64,000 nucleotides of DNA from Flavobacterium ammonificans (GTDB taxonomy: Bacteria > Bacteroidota > Bacteroidia > Flavobacteriales > Flavobacteriaceae): contig NZ_AP025183.1 of assembly GCF_020885975.1 (NCBI RefSeq), positions 1,736,001-1,800,000 on the forward strand. Reading direction: 5' to 3'. Below are positions 19,672-28,577 of the stretch, in pieces (the stretch's first letter is position 1; each line of letters opens with the position of its first letter). A program made the position numbers and the translations under genes. Below the pieces are notes generated by a model. It was not told the DNA's origin. It searched no databases and saw nothing but the letters and a program-made list of their open reading frames with translations.

Positions 19672-21087
19672 CTATTTTCTATTATTTATAAATATTTTCC
19701 AATCAAATTTATCTTTTTCTGCTGTATTACGATTTGCCAAGTCAGTAAGCATTCCATTTAGTTTTTTTTTGTCTAACCAATTGCCATTTACAAATACACC
19801 TGCAATTTTGCGAGTGTTTTTAATATCAGTAAATGGGTTATCCTCAAGCAAAATAAGGTCTGCAAACTTTCCTATTTCTATGCTACCAATTTGTTTTTCA
19901 ATACCAAGCCATTGGGCAGAAAGTAATGTTGCAGAATTTAAAGCTTCTTGTGGAGTTAAACCTGCTTGTACTAAAAGTTCTAACTCATCATGTAGTGAAA
20001 AGCCTGCTACAACACCCGAAACTCCGGCATCTGTACCTGCAACTATTGGAACTCCTGCATCTTTAAAAGCTTTTACTAATTGAAAGTGAAACTTTACCAT
20101 ATTATCAAAGTAAGTTACATTTTCAGGTGAAGAATTTTTTACATAGTTATTTGCAGTTAGCCATTTACTTTGTAAAAGTGGGTGAACATATTTTAGTGAA
20201 CTTAGATTTTTTATGCTATCAACGGAGTGAGTCTGCTTTGCAATCCAAAGCATTGTTGTTAAAGTAGGAGATAACCAAGTATCATTATCTTTTGAAAGTT
20301 TTGCGAACTTTACTGCGTCTTGTTCACTAAAACTAACAGAGTTTTTTGAAAATTCTTCTGCGTGGGCTACCATTCCGAAATGAGGAATAAATGCTTGCTC
20401 TAATTTACCTTGAAAAGCATTTGGAATATGTCCAATTGTTTTTAGTCCTTGTTTGTTTGCTTCGTCAATAATAGCATTGTAGGTTTCCATATTCAATTTA
20501 GAATAAACTTTTATAAAATCGTAACCCTCGAATTTTGCATTTTTTACCATTAGTCGTCCTTCTTCTGCTGTATTGGCAATTCTGCCTTGTCCATTGCCTC
20601 CATTTATGAGTGCTGCAAGTGCGATACGAGGCCCAATTACATAACCTTTTTCAATAGCTTTTTTTTGTCCAAAAGTTTCCATTTTGGAATCTAGGTCTAA
20701 CACAGTTGTAACACCATTGGCAATAATTGGTGTCATAACATCTTGTGCGTTGAAAGTTAAGTCTGGTTTTTGAGTTGCAAACTTTTGTCCAAAATACGCA
20801 TCAGTTGGTAAATGAACGTGAGCATCTATAAGCCCTGGAATAAGCCACTTTCCTTTACCATCAATAATTTTAGCATTTTTTGGAATCCTTCCGTTGATAG
20901 ATTCGATTCGATTTTCAGAAACAATCACCGTTGCATTGTTTATGATAGCGTTTGAAGAGGTCATTGTAATGACATTTACATTTTTGATGACATAAGTTGT
21001 TTGCTTTTGTGAATATCCTTTTACTGGTTTTAAAAATGAGAAAATTAATAGACTCATAAAAAAAACTAAATAGTTTGCTGATTTCAT
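19672..21087 (-). CDS. Amidohydrolase family protein, secreted
   Basis: Metal-dependent hydrolase related to imidazolonepropionase-like and prolidase-like amidohydrolases. I start at the ATG at 21087, which opens a signal peptide (residues 1-27, ending KPVKGYSQ); the longer frame adds an unlikely lysine-rich leader. Active-site features: HxH in GLIDAHVHLP, the bridging Lys region in FIKVYSK, His in TIGHIPN and in MVAHAEEF, and Asp in AGTDAGVSGV. About 471 residues. It lies 43 bases after the C10-type peptidase gene on the same strand, so the two are probably coexpressed and may act on peptides outside the cytoplasm. Confidence 0.88.
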   Translation of the reverse strand: MKSANYLVFFMSLLIFSFLKPVKGYSQKQTTYVIKNVNVITMTSSNAIINNATVIVSENRIESINGRIPKNAKIIDGKGKWLIPGLIDAHVHLPTDAYFGQKFATQKPDLTFNAQDVMTPIIANGVTTVLDLDSKMETFGQKKAIEKGYVIGPRIALAALINGGNGQGRIANTAEEGRLMVKNAKFEGYDFIKVYSKLNMETYNAIIDEANKQGLKTIGHIPNAFQGKLEQAFIPHFGMVAHAEEFSKNSVSFSEQDAVKFAKLSKDNDTWLSPTLTTMLWIAKQTHSVDSIKNLSSLKYVHPLLQSKWLTANNYVKNSSPENVTYFDNMVKFHFQLVKAFKDAGVPIVAGTDAGVSGVVAGFSLHDELELLVQAGLTPQEALNSATLLSAQWLGIEKQIGSIEIGKFADLILLEDNPFTDIKNTRKIAGVFVNGNWLDKKKLNGMLTDLANRNTAEKDKFDWKIFINNRK

Positions 21088-21130
21088 TTTGATTGTTAAT
21101 TTTTGTTTTTTATAAAAAAATTGTTTCTGT

Positions 21131-21910
21131 TTAATATGGCTTAAAAGTATAAACAACTCTTAAGGCATTGTCATCTTTTCGCAAAATCCCTTTGTAAAAG
21201 TCATACCAACCATCATCTTGTCCACCTTGACCCTGATTTGTGTGCACCCAAAACCTTCCATTTTTATAACAGTAACCATCAACGACAATAGAGTGACCAA
21301 AGTCTTTTAGGTTTGCAAAATGTAAAAAAATCGGTCTTTTTTTGTTTATTTCTAAATAGATTATTTTTTCAAGTTTACTAAGTTTATTTGGTACAAGTTT
21401 TTGCCAAGAAATGTAACGTTTTACTTTTACTCTGTAATGTTTTTCCAATAATTTTGAAGCTGCCAATTTGTTCATATAACGATCTGTTCCAAAGTCTTTT
21501 TGAACAGCCAAAGCTGCATAATAATTATACTTTGCCATTTGGTTAATTGCTTCTTTCGAAGTCATAGAATCAATCGAGAGGGTAAACAAATCAAAATCGA
21601 ATTTAGAACTATCAAGGTCTTCTTTTATTTTATAGTTTTGTCTTGAAACGTATTCAACGTGACCATAAGGTTTGAGTTTATGATAATAAACAATTTGTGC
21701 TAAAGCAGTACTCCAACATCCTGTCCGTAAAGAATCTGGAGTATATTTTTCAAAACCTCCCATTTGTTGCCAATGTGTTTTTGTCAAACAATCAGCGTCC
21801 GACATACATTTTGATTTGTCAGGAAAAAAAGGGAATGATGAGCAAGCGGATAAATTGATCAAAACGAATAATCCTAAAGCAAGAGCAGTTATTTTGTGTT
21901 TTCTTTTCAT
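21131..21910 (-). CDS. C10 (streptopain)-like cysteine peptidase, lipoprotein
   Basis: A 259-residue exported protein with a signal peptide and lipobox (LINLSAC, Cys 23). The segment RTGCWSTALAQIVYYH (Cys 65) resembles the catalytic GCVATAxAQ region of peptidase family C10. DFGHSIVVDGY (His 206) matches the family catalytic His, and HTNQGQGGQDDGWYDF corresponds to the NWGWGG-DGFF block. In this protein both Trp of NWGWGG are Gln. No long propeptide is seen, unlike SpeB. Activity is likely but unproven; C39-like folds are the main alternative. Confidence 0.7.
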   Translation of the reverse strand: MKRKHKITALALGLFVLINLSACSSFPFFPDKSKCMSDADCLTKTHWQQMGGFEKYTPDSLRTGCWSTALAQIVYYHKLKPYGHVEYVSRQNYKIKEDLDSSKFDFDLFTLSIDSMTSKEAINQMAKYNYYAALAVQKDFGTDRYMNKLAASKLLEKHYRVKVKRYISWQKLVPNKLSKLEKIIYLEINKKRPIFLHFANLKDFGHSIVVDGYCYKNGRFWVHTNQGQGGQDDGWYDFYKGILRKDDNALRVVYTFKPY

Positions 21911-21973
21911 AATTTTAATTATTTCAAATTAAAAAACCAGACTCATTATTTAATTTTAATTTAATGTTTTACT

Positions 21974-22495
21974 CTACCACAACTGTCCCACTTCTTGCTT
22001 AATCAAGTCTAAGGCGGCATAAGTAGGAGCGGCTTTATCTACTAAACTACTCACTACAAATTCTCTCAAATCAGCAGCGGTTTGAACTTTTTCGTTTTGA
22101 GAGGCAATACGAATCATTTGAATAGTAGCATTTTTAGCCGTTTGAATGATAGACCAACATTCACCAGACACATAAATTTGTTGGCTTAGATTGTGTTCAA
22201 ATTCTTGTTGGATTTGGTCAATGATAAAATTTTCATATTCTATTTTATCATTGGTTACTGGGGTATTTCGCAATAGTATTTGTGCTGGATGAATGCGTTC
22301 CATCAACAAAGTTAGACGTTCGTAGGCTTGCAAGCGCAGCGGTAAAATGTCTTTTTTGTTTTCTTTTTGTAATAACCAACGACGGGTGTTTTGTTGGTCT
22401 TTAAAAGAACCTTCAAATAAAAAATAAGCAACACCTCCAGTTACTAATGAAGGTAAAGTATATCCAAGGATTTCAAGTATTTTGGCTGTTTCCAT
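21974..22495 (-). CDS. Conserved hypothetical membrane-anchored protein
   Basis: Not recognised by function. I use the ATG at 22495 because it precedes METAKILEILGYTLPSLVTG, a single N-terminal membrane helix (residues about 7-26) with the rest probably cytoplasmic. The C-terminal domain (about 145 residues) is mostly helical, with ERLTLLMERIHP and EFEHNLSQQIYVSGECWSII segments. About 173 residues in total. It is divergent from the TauE gene and 63 bases upstream of the C10-like gene on the same strand. Confidence 0.75.
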   Translation of the reverse strand: METAKILEILGYTLPSLVTGGVAYFLFEGSFKDQQNTRRWLLQKENKKDILPLRLQAYERLTLLMERIHPAQILLRNTPVTNDKIEYENFIIDQIQQEFEHNLSQQIYVSGECWSIIQTAKNATIQMIRIASQNEKVQTAADLREFVVSSLVDKAAPTYAALDLIKQEVGQLW

Positions 22496-22602
22496 TTGTT
22501 TTTTTCTATTTTTGAAACACAAAAATACGCTTTTTGAGTTTGTAACGAAATAGTTTGTCATTCTAGAATCATAAATAGCGTATCAATTGCAACGAAACCT
22601 TT

Positions 22603-23370
22603 ATGGAAAATTACATTATCATTTTACTCTGTTTGGCTGCCTTTTTTGCAGGATTTATTGATGCTGTCGTAGGTGGTGGCGGACTAATTCAAACTCCAAT
22701 GGGATTGATATTACTGCCCAATTTACCTGTTTCTACAGTAGTGGGAAGTTTGAAAATTCCTGCTTTTAGTGGTACTTCTTTCGCGGCCTACCAATACCTC
22801 AAAAAAGTGGATATGAATTGGAAATTACTTTCCATTATGATGTTATTAGCATTTCCATCGGCTTTTTTAGGTTCGACTTTACTGACTTATGTGAGTAACG
22901 ATTTTATGAAACCTATTTTGTTGGTGGTTCTTTCTTTTTTAGTGATTTACACTTATGCCAAGAAAAATTTCGGACAACAAATTGAAAAGAATATTTCCGC
23001 TAAAAGACAATTATTCAATGCTGTCAGTATTAGTTTCGTGATCGGTTTGTATGATGGTTTTATCGGACCTGGAACAGGAAGTTTTTTGGTGGTAGCCTTT
23101 ATTGCTATTATGGGATTTGATTTTTTACACGCTTCCGCGAATGCGAAAATGGTCAATTTGGCTACTAATTTTGGTTCGATTTGTTTGTTTTTTATCAAAG
23201 GAAAAATCATTTGGGCGATTGCCATTCCGATGGCGTTTAGCAATGCTTTAGGTGGATTTTTAGGCGCTAAAATGGCTATTAATAAAGGGAATAATTTTAT
23301 ACGAATCTTCTTTTTGGTGGTGGTAATTGGTACATTAATTCGTTTTGGATATGATGTGTTTTTTAAGTAG
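22603..23370 (+). CDS. TauE/SafE family permease (UPF0721)
   Basis: A 255-residue inner-membrane protein with about eight hydrophobic helices, of the TauE/SafE family that exports sulfite, sulfoacetate or related anions. The family marks are AAFFAGFIDAVVGGGGLIQTP at the N-terminus and the internal repeat SFVIGLYDGFIGPGTGSF around residue 145. No sulfur-metabolism gene is adjacent, so the substrate is not known. Confidence 0.9.
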   Translation: MENYIIILLCLAAFFAGFIDAVVGGGGLIQTPMGLILLPNLPVSTVVGSLKIPAFSGTSFAAYQYLKKVDMNWKLLSIMMLLAFPSAFLGSTLLTYVSNDFMKPILLVVLSFLVIYTYAKKNFGQQIEKNISAKRQLFNAVSISFVIGLYDGFIGPGTGSFLVVAFIAIMGFDFLHASANAKMVNLATNFGSICLFFIKGKIIWAIAIPMAFSNALGGFLGAKMAINKGNNFIRIFFLVVVIGTLIRFGYDVFFK

Positions 23371-23408
23371 AATGCATTGGAAATGAATTTGTTATTAAAA
23401 AAATTCTA

Positions 23409-23543
23409 ACCACATAAAAACATAGATTGAAGCACTCTCAAAAGAAAGTATAGAAATAATTATATTTCCCACAGAGCTATGTGAATAGTGAAACGTTTAA
23501 CTCTTTCTTTTACTATAATTTATAGGCTATGTTTCTATGTGGT
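23409..23543. repeat. Interspersed inverted repeat, REP/MITE-like
   Basis: ACCACATAAAAACATAG (23409-23425) pairs with CTATGTTTCTATGTGGT (23527-23543), 16 of 17 bases. Further inside, AAAAGAAAG faces CTTTCTTTT. The loop carries the related palindrome-like piece CACAGAGCTATGTG. It occupies the gap between the TauE gene and uvrD. Similar CCACATAGAAACATAG arms are familiar to me from Flavobacterium intergenic regions. Confidence 0.6.
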
Positions 23544-23603
23544 AAAAAAAACTTTAAATCAATTTTAATTTTCCAATTGTTACATTAATAGATTGCTAAT
23601 CCT

Positions 23604-23611
23604 TATTTTTG
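23604..23611 (+). promoter_or_regulatory. -7 box of uvrD/pcrA
   Basis: Exact TATTTTTG, 22 bases before the ATG at 23634. A TTG lies at 23577-23579, with a 24-base spacer. Confidence 0.45.
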
Positions 23612-23633
23612 CTTTCCATAATTTAATTTCCAA

Positions 23634-25970
23634 ATGCAGCACTATATTGATCAATTGAACGAAGCGCAACGCGAACCAGTCCTTCAAAAGGACGGCCCGA
23701 TGATTATCATTGCGGGTGCAGGTTCTGGTAAAACGAGAGTGTTGACTATTCGAATTGCGTATTTGATGAGTCAAGGCGTAGATGCGTTTAATATTTTGTC
23801 TTTGACCTTTACCAACAAAGCCGCGCGCGAAATGAAGAATCGTATTGCGTCTATTGTTGGAGCCAGTGAGGCTAAAAATCTTTGGATGGGAACCTTTCAC
23901 TCAGTGTTTGCGCGCATTTTACGTTCAGAAGCGGAACATTTAGGATATCCTTCTAATTTTACCATTTATGACTCGCAAGATTCAGTGCGTTTGATTTCTT
24001 CGATTATTAAGGAAATGCAATTGGATCGCGATATTTACAAACCCAAACAGGTGTTGAGCCGAATTTCCACCTATAAAAATAGTTTAATTACCGTAAAGGC
24101 CTATTTCAATAATCCCGAATTACAAGAAGCCGATGCGATGTCTAAGAAACCGCGTTTGGGCGAGATTTACCAAAATTATGTGGAGCGTTGTTTTAAAGCA
24201 GGTGCCATGGATTTTGATGATTTATTATTAAAAACGAATGAGTTACTCACTCGATTTCCAGAAATATTAGCCAAATACCAAAACCGTTTTCGCTATATTT
24301 TGGTGGATGAGTACCAAGATACCAATCATTCTCAGTATTTGATTGTTCGCGCATTGTCGGATAAATTCCAAAACATTTGTGTGGTGGGAGATGATGCGCA
24401 AAGTATTTACGCATTCCGTGGTGCCAACATTAATAACATCTTGAATTTCCAAAAGGATTATGATAATGTAAGAACCTTTCGTTTGGAACAAAATTACCGT
24501 TCGACACGTAATATAGTGGAAGCGGCGAATACCATTATTGATAAGAATAAAACCAAACTGGATAAGATTGTTTGGACAGCCAATGATTTTGGACCAAAAA
24601 TAAAAGTACACCGCAGTTTGACCGATGCGGAAGAAGGACGTTTTGTAGCGAGTACAATTTTTGAACAAAAGATGCAAAACCAAATGTTAAATGGTCAATT
24701 TGCTATTTTGTATCGTACCAATGCGCAATCGCGTGCTATGGAAGATGCCTTGCGTAAACGTGATATTCCATATCGAATTTATGGCGGACTCTCTTTTTAT
24801 CAAAGAAAAGAAATCAAAGATGTTTTGTGCTATTTGCGTTTGATAATAAATCCAAAGGATGAAGAAGCCTTGATTCGTGTGATTAATTATCCCGCAAGAG
24901 GAATAGGGGATACCACTGTCGAAAAGTTGACTATTGCAGCCAATCATTACAAGCGCTCGATTTTTGAAGTGATGCAAAACATTGACAAAATCGACTTGAA
25001 ACTGAATTCGGGAACCAAACAAAAGCTAACCGATTTCGTCAATATGATTAAGAGTTTTCAGATTATTAATGAAAGCCAAGATGCTTTTTACATTACTGAT
25101 CACGTAGCCAAAAAAACAGGTTTAGTACAAGAATTGAAAAAAGATGCTACACCAGAAGGGATGGCTAAAATCCAAAACATTGAGGAATTACTCAATGGTA
25201 TTAAGGATTTTACCGAAGGCCAAAAAGAAATTGATGGCGCACGTGGGGCCTTATCCGAATTTATGGAAGATGTGGCTTTGGCTACCGATTTAGATAAAGA
25301 CACCAGCGATGAAGACCGCGTAGCTTTGATGACGATTCACTTGGCCAAAGGATTGGAATTTCCACACGTTTTTGTAGTGGGAATGGAAGAAGATTTGTTT
25401 CCAAGCGCGATGAGTATGAGTACCCGTTCAGAGTTGGAAGAAGAACGTCGTTTATTCTATGTAGCGTTAACTCGTGCCGAACATCAAGCGTATTTAACCT
25501 ATGCGCAATCACGTTATCGTTGGGGAAAACTAACGGATAGTGAACCTTCTCGTTTTATTGAAGAAATTGACGGACAGTATTTAGAATATTTAACAGCTGC
25601 CGAATCTAATTACCGCTACAAACCGATGATTGATAGTGATATTTTTGGCGATGTAGACAAATCCAAATTGCGTCTAGCAAAACCCGTTTCAGGAACGCCA
25701 CCTAAATACATTATCGATAATCAACCTAAACCAGACAGTCCTATTAGACGTTTGAAACCAGTAACTGGAAATGCTCCCAATTCTGGCAATGCTAATTTAT
25801 TCGATAATAAATTAGTAGTTGGAAATATTGTAATGCACGAGCGTTTTGGCAAAGGCGAAGTGATCAATATGGAAGGTGTTGGAGCCGACAGAAAAGCGGA
25901 AATTCGTTTTGAGGTAGGAGGGATAAAGAAATTGTTATTGCGTTTTGCAAAATTGGAAATAATAGGATAG
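23634..25970 (+). CDS. uvrD: UvrD/PcrA-type SF1 DNA helicase
   Basis: 3'-5' DNA helicase for excision repair and removal of replication blocks. The 778-residue protein has all SF1A motifs: LNEAQREPV (Q motif), Walker A AGAGSGKTRVL, LSLTFTNKAAREM, Walker B VDEYQDTN, DDAQSIYAFRGA, LEQNYRST, MTIHLAKGLEFPHVFVVG and EERRLFYVALTRA. The C-terminal tail (residues about 725-778) has the MHERFGKGEVINMEGVG segment seen in PcrA, which binds RNA polymerase in other bacteria. The next gene begins 13 bases downstream. Confidence 0.96.
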   Translation: MQHYIDQLNEAQREPVLQKDGPMIIIAGAGSGKTRVLTIRIAYLMSQGVDAFNILSLTFTNKAAREMKNRIASIVGASEAKNLWMGTFHSVFARILRSEAEHLGYPSNFTIYDSQDSVRLISSIIKEMQLDRDIYKPKQVLSRISTYKNSLITVKAYFNNPELQEADAMSKKPRLGEIYQNYVERCFKAGAMDFDDLLLKTNELLTRFPEILAKYQNRFRYILVDEYQDTNHSQYLIVRALSDKFQNICVVGDDAQSIYAFRGANINNILNFQKDYDNVRTFRLEQNYRSTRNIVEAANTIIDKNKTKLDKIVWTANDFGPKIKVHRSLTDAEEGRFVASTIFEQKMQNQMLNGQFAILYRTNAQSRAMEDALRKRDIPYRIYGGLSFYQRKEIKDVLCYLRLIINPKDEEALIRVINYPARGIGDTTVEKLTIAANHYKRSIFEVMQNIDKIDLKLNSGTKQKLTDFVNMIKSFQIINESQDAFYITDHVAKKTGLVQELKKDATPEGMAKIQNIEELLNGIKDFTEGQKEIDGARGALSEFMEDVALATDLDKDTSDEDRVALMTIHLAKGLEFPHVFVVGMEEDLFPSAMSMSTRSELEEERRLFYVALTRAEHQAYLTYAQSRYRWGKLTDSEPSRFIEEIDGQYLEYLTAAESNYRYKPMIDSDIFGDVDKSKLRLAKPVSGTPPKYIIDNQPKPDSPIRRLKPVTGNAPNSGNANLFDNKLVVGNIVMHERFGKGEVINMEGVGADRKAEIRFEVGGIKKLLLRFAKLEIIG

Positions 25971-25983
25971 ACTCATAAATACT

Positions 25984-26604
25984 ATGGCTGAATTTATAAA
26001 AATATACCCTGACAATCCGAGTGAAGCGGCTATTGCCAAAGTGGTAAAAGTCTTGAAAGAGGGTGGTTTGGTTATTTATCCAACTGATACGGTTTATGGA
26101 TTGGGTTGTGATATTACCAATACAAAAGCCCTGGAACGTATTGCCAGAATTAAAGGGGTTAAATTAGAGAAAGCTAATTTCTCTTTTATCTGTCATGATT
26201 TGAGTAATCTGTCGGATTATGTAAAGCAAATCGATACGGCTACTTTTAAAATCTTAAAAAGAGCGTTACCAGGTCCGTATACCTTCATTTTACCTGGAAG
26301 TACTAATTTACCAAAAGAGTTTAAAAAGAAAACGACTGTTGGTATGCGTGTGCCAGACAATTCTATTGCTTTAGAAATTGTTCGTCAATTAGGAAATCCA
26401 ATTGTATCCACTTCTATTCACGATGAAGATGAAGTAATTGAATATACAACGGATCCAGAATTAATCTTTGAAAAGTGGCAAAATTGTGTGGATATGGTAA
26501 TTGATGGTGGCTATGGAGACAATACCGCATCTACTATAATTGACTTATCAGGTCAAGAACCAATAGTAATCAGAGAAGGAAAAGGAGACGTAGATATACT
26601 TTAG
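25984..26604 (+). CDS. L-threonylcarbamoyladenylate synthase family (Sua5/YciO/YrdC)
   Basis: YrdC-fold protein that may make threonylcarbamoyl-AMP for the t6A37 modification of tRNA. The 206-residue protein has KEGGLVIYPTDTVYGLGCD near residue 27, the ALPGPYTFILPGS loop near residue 97, and GMRVPDN, followed by the C-terminal STIIDLSGQEPIVIREGKG. The length and overall look are closer to YciO than to two-domain Sua5. A tsaE gene occurs elsewhere in this window. It probably shares a transcript with uvrD. Confidence 0.88.
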   Translation: MAEFIKIYPDNPSEAAIAKVVKVLKEGGLVIYPTDTVYGLGCDITNTKALERIARIKGVKLEKANFSFICHDLSNLSDYVKQIDTATFKILKRALPGPYTFILPGSTNLPKEFKKKTTVGMRVPDNSIALEIVRQLGNPIVSTSIHDEDEVIEYTTDPELIFEKWQNCVDMVIDGGYGDNTASTIIDLSGQEPIVIREGKGDVDIL

Positions 26605-26641
26605 ATAATCATATTTAACTGTTTGTATTTTAAAATTTTAA

Positions 26642-26680
26642 ATAAAAAAACGTCTTGAATATTCAAGACGTTTTTTTTAT
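26642..26680. terminator. Bidirectional terminator
   Basis: AAAAAAACGTCTTGAATATTCAAGACGTTTTTTTT is an almost perfect inverted repeat with A/T runs on both sides. It can end the plus-strand helicase operon and the minus-strand OmpA gene. Confidence 0.88.
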
Positions 26681-26695
26681 GAGATGAGAAGAAAA

Positions 26696-27529
26696 TTATT
26701 TTTGTTGTTTCTTCATTTCTTTTTCTACCATTTCATAGAATTGGTCAATTTTAGGTAAAACTACGATACGTGTTCTTCTATTACGCGCTTTATTTTCTGA
26801 GGTTGTGTTGTCCACTAATGGAACATAAGAACTTCTACCAGCAGCAATTAATTGAGACGGTTTTACTCCTAAACTATTGGTTAATACACGAACTATAGAT
26901 GTAGAACGTTTCACACTTAAATCCCAGTTGTCAAGTAAAATTCCGCTTCCAGTAAAAGGAACATTATCTGTGTGTCCTTCAACCATACATTCGAAATCTG
27001 GCTTGTCGTTTATTACTTTAGCGACTTTAGCTAAAACACCTTTTGCTTTGTCAGTTACTTCGTAGCTTCCGCTTTTAAATAACAATTTATCTGCAATAGA
27101 AATGAAAACCACTCCTTTTTCTACATTAATTTCGATATCTGGATCAGATAATCCAACTGCACTTTTTAAGCTAGTAACAACTGCTAAAGTAACACTGTCT
27201 TTTCTAGTCAAAGCGTCTTGCATTCTGCTAATTTTCAAATCTTTTTCTTTGATAGATTCTAAAGCTTTTTCAATATTTTCAGCTCCTTTAGTAGACAAGA
27301 TAGCCATCTCTTTAGAAGTTTCCATTAAATTTTGATTTTGGTCTTTTAGAGCAATAGTAGTTGCAGATAATGCTGCCTTTTCCTCTAAACAAGTATTCAA
27401 TTTAACGGTACAAGTATTTAATAAATCTTGTGTTTCTTTGTTTTTAGCTTCTAGTTCAGCATATTTCTTTTTTGAAACACATGAACTCAATAGTGCTAAA
27501 ACTGATAAAGCTAATACAACTTTTCTCAT
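26696..27529 (-). CDS. OmpA-family lipoprotein with coiled coil
   Basis: Envelope protein that probably ties the outer membrane to peptidoglycan. A lipobox ALLSSC (Cys about residue 17) follows a short signal peptide. Residues about 20-110 form a coiled coil (many Glu, Lys and Leu heptads). The C-terminal OmpA/MotB domain has CMVEGHTDNVPF near residue 180, LSVKRSTSIVRVL and NKARNRRTRIVVLPK, which include the Asp and Arg that bind diaminopimelate in the family. 277 residues. Confidence 0.92.
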   Translation of the reverse strand: MRKVVLALSVLALLSSCVSKKKYAELEAKNKETQDLLNTCTVKLNTCLEEKAALSATTIALKDQNQNLMETSKEMAILSTKGAENIEKALESIKEKDLKISRMQDALTRKDSVTLAVVTSLKSAVGLSDPDIEINVEKGVVFISIADKLLFKSGSYEVTDKAKGVLAKVAKVINDKPDFECMVEGHTDNVPFTGSGILLDNWDLSVKRSTSIVRVLTNSLGVKPSQLIAAGRSSYVPLVDNTTSENKARNRRTRIVVLPKIDQFYEMVEKEMKKQQK

Positions 27530-27556
27530 AAAATGAAATTTTTAATTAATGTTAAA

Positions 27557-27564
27557 CAAATTTA
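27557..27564 (-). promoter_or_regulatory. -7 box of the OmpA lipoprotein gene
   Basis: On the minus strand this reads TAAATTTG, an exact TAnnTTTG match, 27 bases before the ATG and just after the upstream gene's stop. Confidence 0.45.
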
Positions 27565-27569
27565 GTTTT

Positions 27570-28577
27570 TTAAATTTTAGTTTTTCTAAATAAATTGCTA
27601 AAAAATAGTTTTTTTTCAATGTAATAACTAAAAACGATACTTTTTGAGAAATAGTATTTCGGTTGTTGGTAACTATCCCTTTTTTCATAATTAGCTTTAA
27701 ATAATCTATAAAAAGCAAAATGAGCTTTCAAGATGGCTATACAATGCTTGGGTTGTTTTTCTAATAGGAATTTGATACCTGCAATTCCGTCCAAAACCAT
27801 TCGTATGAAAAGTATTCGATACAAGTCTTTTTGTGGAACATTTTTAGTTAGCATCAACAACGAATTTCTAAAATTCAATTCCGTTTTTCTTGGATTTCCT
27901 TGTTGTAATGTCGCTCCACCAACATGGTATACTTTTGACTCAAATAGATATTTAATGCTAAATCCTTTATTTATAGCACGCCAACATAAGTCGATTTCTT
28001 CTTGGTGTGCAAAAAAGGAAGAGTCAAATCCATTCAGTTCTTTGTAAACAGAACTTCTAATAAAGAAGCATGCTCCCGATGCCCAAAAAATTTCTTGATT
28101 GGAATCGTATTGACCGTTGTCTTTTTCCAAAGTATCGAAAATACGACCACGACAAAATGGATAACCGTATTGATCAATAAAACCTCCTGCTGCTCCAGCA
28201 TATTCAAAATAGTCTTTGTTCTTAAAATCTAATATTTTAGGTTGAATTATAGCAGTCTTAGGTTCGTTTTGAAACGTTTTAATAATAGGTTGTAACCAAT
28301 TTTCGGTCACTTCTATATCCGAATTCACTAATGCATAAACATCAGCTTCGATGTGTTGTAATGCCTCATTATACCCACCAGCGTAACCTGTGTTAGTTGG
28401 ATTAACTACAATCGAAACCTCTGGAAATTTAGCTTTGACAAAATCAACTGAATCATCTGTCGAAGCATTATCAGCAACATAAACAGTCGCTTCTGGAGAA
28501 AATTGAACTACTGAAGGTAAAAACTGTTCTAATAATTGTTTTCCATTCCAATTCAGTATGACAACAGCTATTTTCAT
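27570..28577 (-). CDS. Family 2 glycosyltransferase (rhamnosyltransferase-like)
   Basis: A GT-A fold inverting glycosyltransferase acting at the cytoplasmic face, probably on cell-surface glycans. The 335-residue protein has VVILNWNGKQLLEQFLPSV at the start, VADNASTDDSV near residue 35, the metal-binding NSDIEV near residue 88, and the acceptor-side motif SFFAHQEEIDLCWRAINKGF near residue 190. It starts one base after the stop of the HSDR_N-type gene, so they are probably cotranscribed. Donor and acceptor unknown. Confidence 0.9.
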   Translation of the reverse strand: MKIAVVILNWNGKQLLEQFLPSVVQFSPEATVYVADNASTDDSVDFVKAKFPEVSIVVNPTNTGYAGGYNEALQHIEADVYALVNSDIEVTENWLQPIIKTFQNEPKTAIIQPKILDFKNKDYFEYAGAAGGFIDQYGYPFCRGRIFDTLEKDNGQYDSNQEIFWASGACFFIRSSVYKELNGFDSSFFAHQEEIDLCWRAINKGFSIKYLFESKVYHVGGATLQQGNPRKTELNFRNSLLMLTKNVPQKDLYRILFIRMVLDGIAGIKFLLEKQPKHCIAILKAHFAFYRLFKANYEKRDSYQQPKYYFSKSIVFSYYIEKKLFFSNLFRKTKI

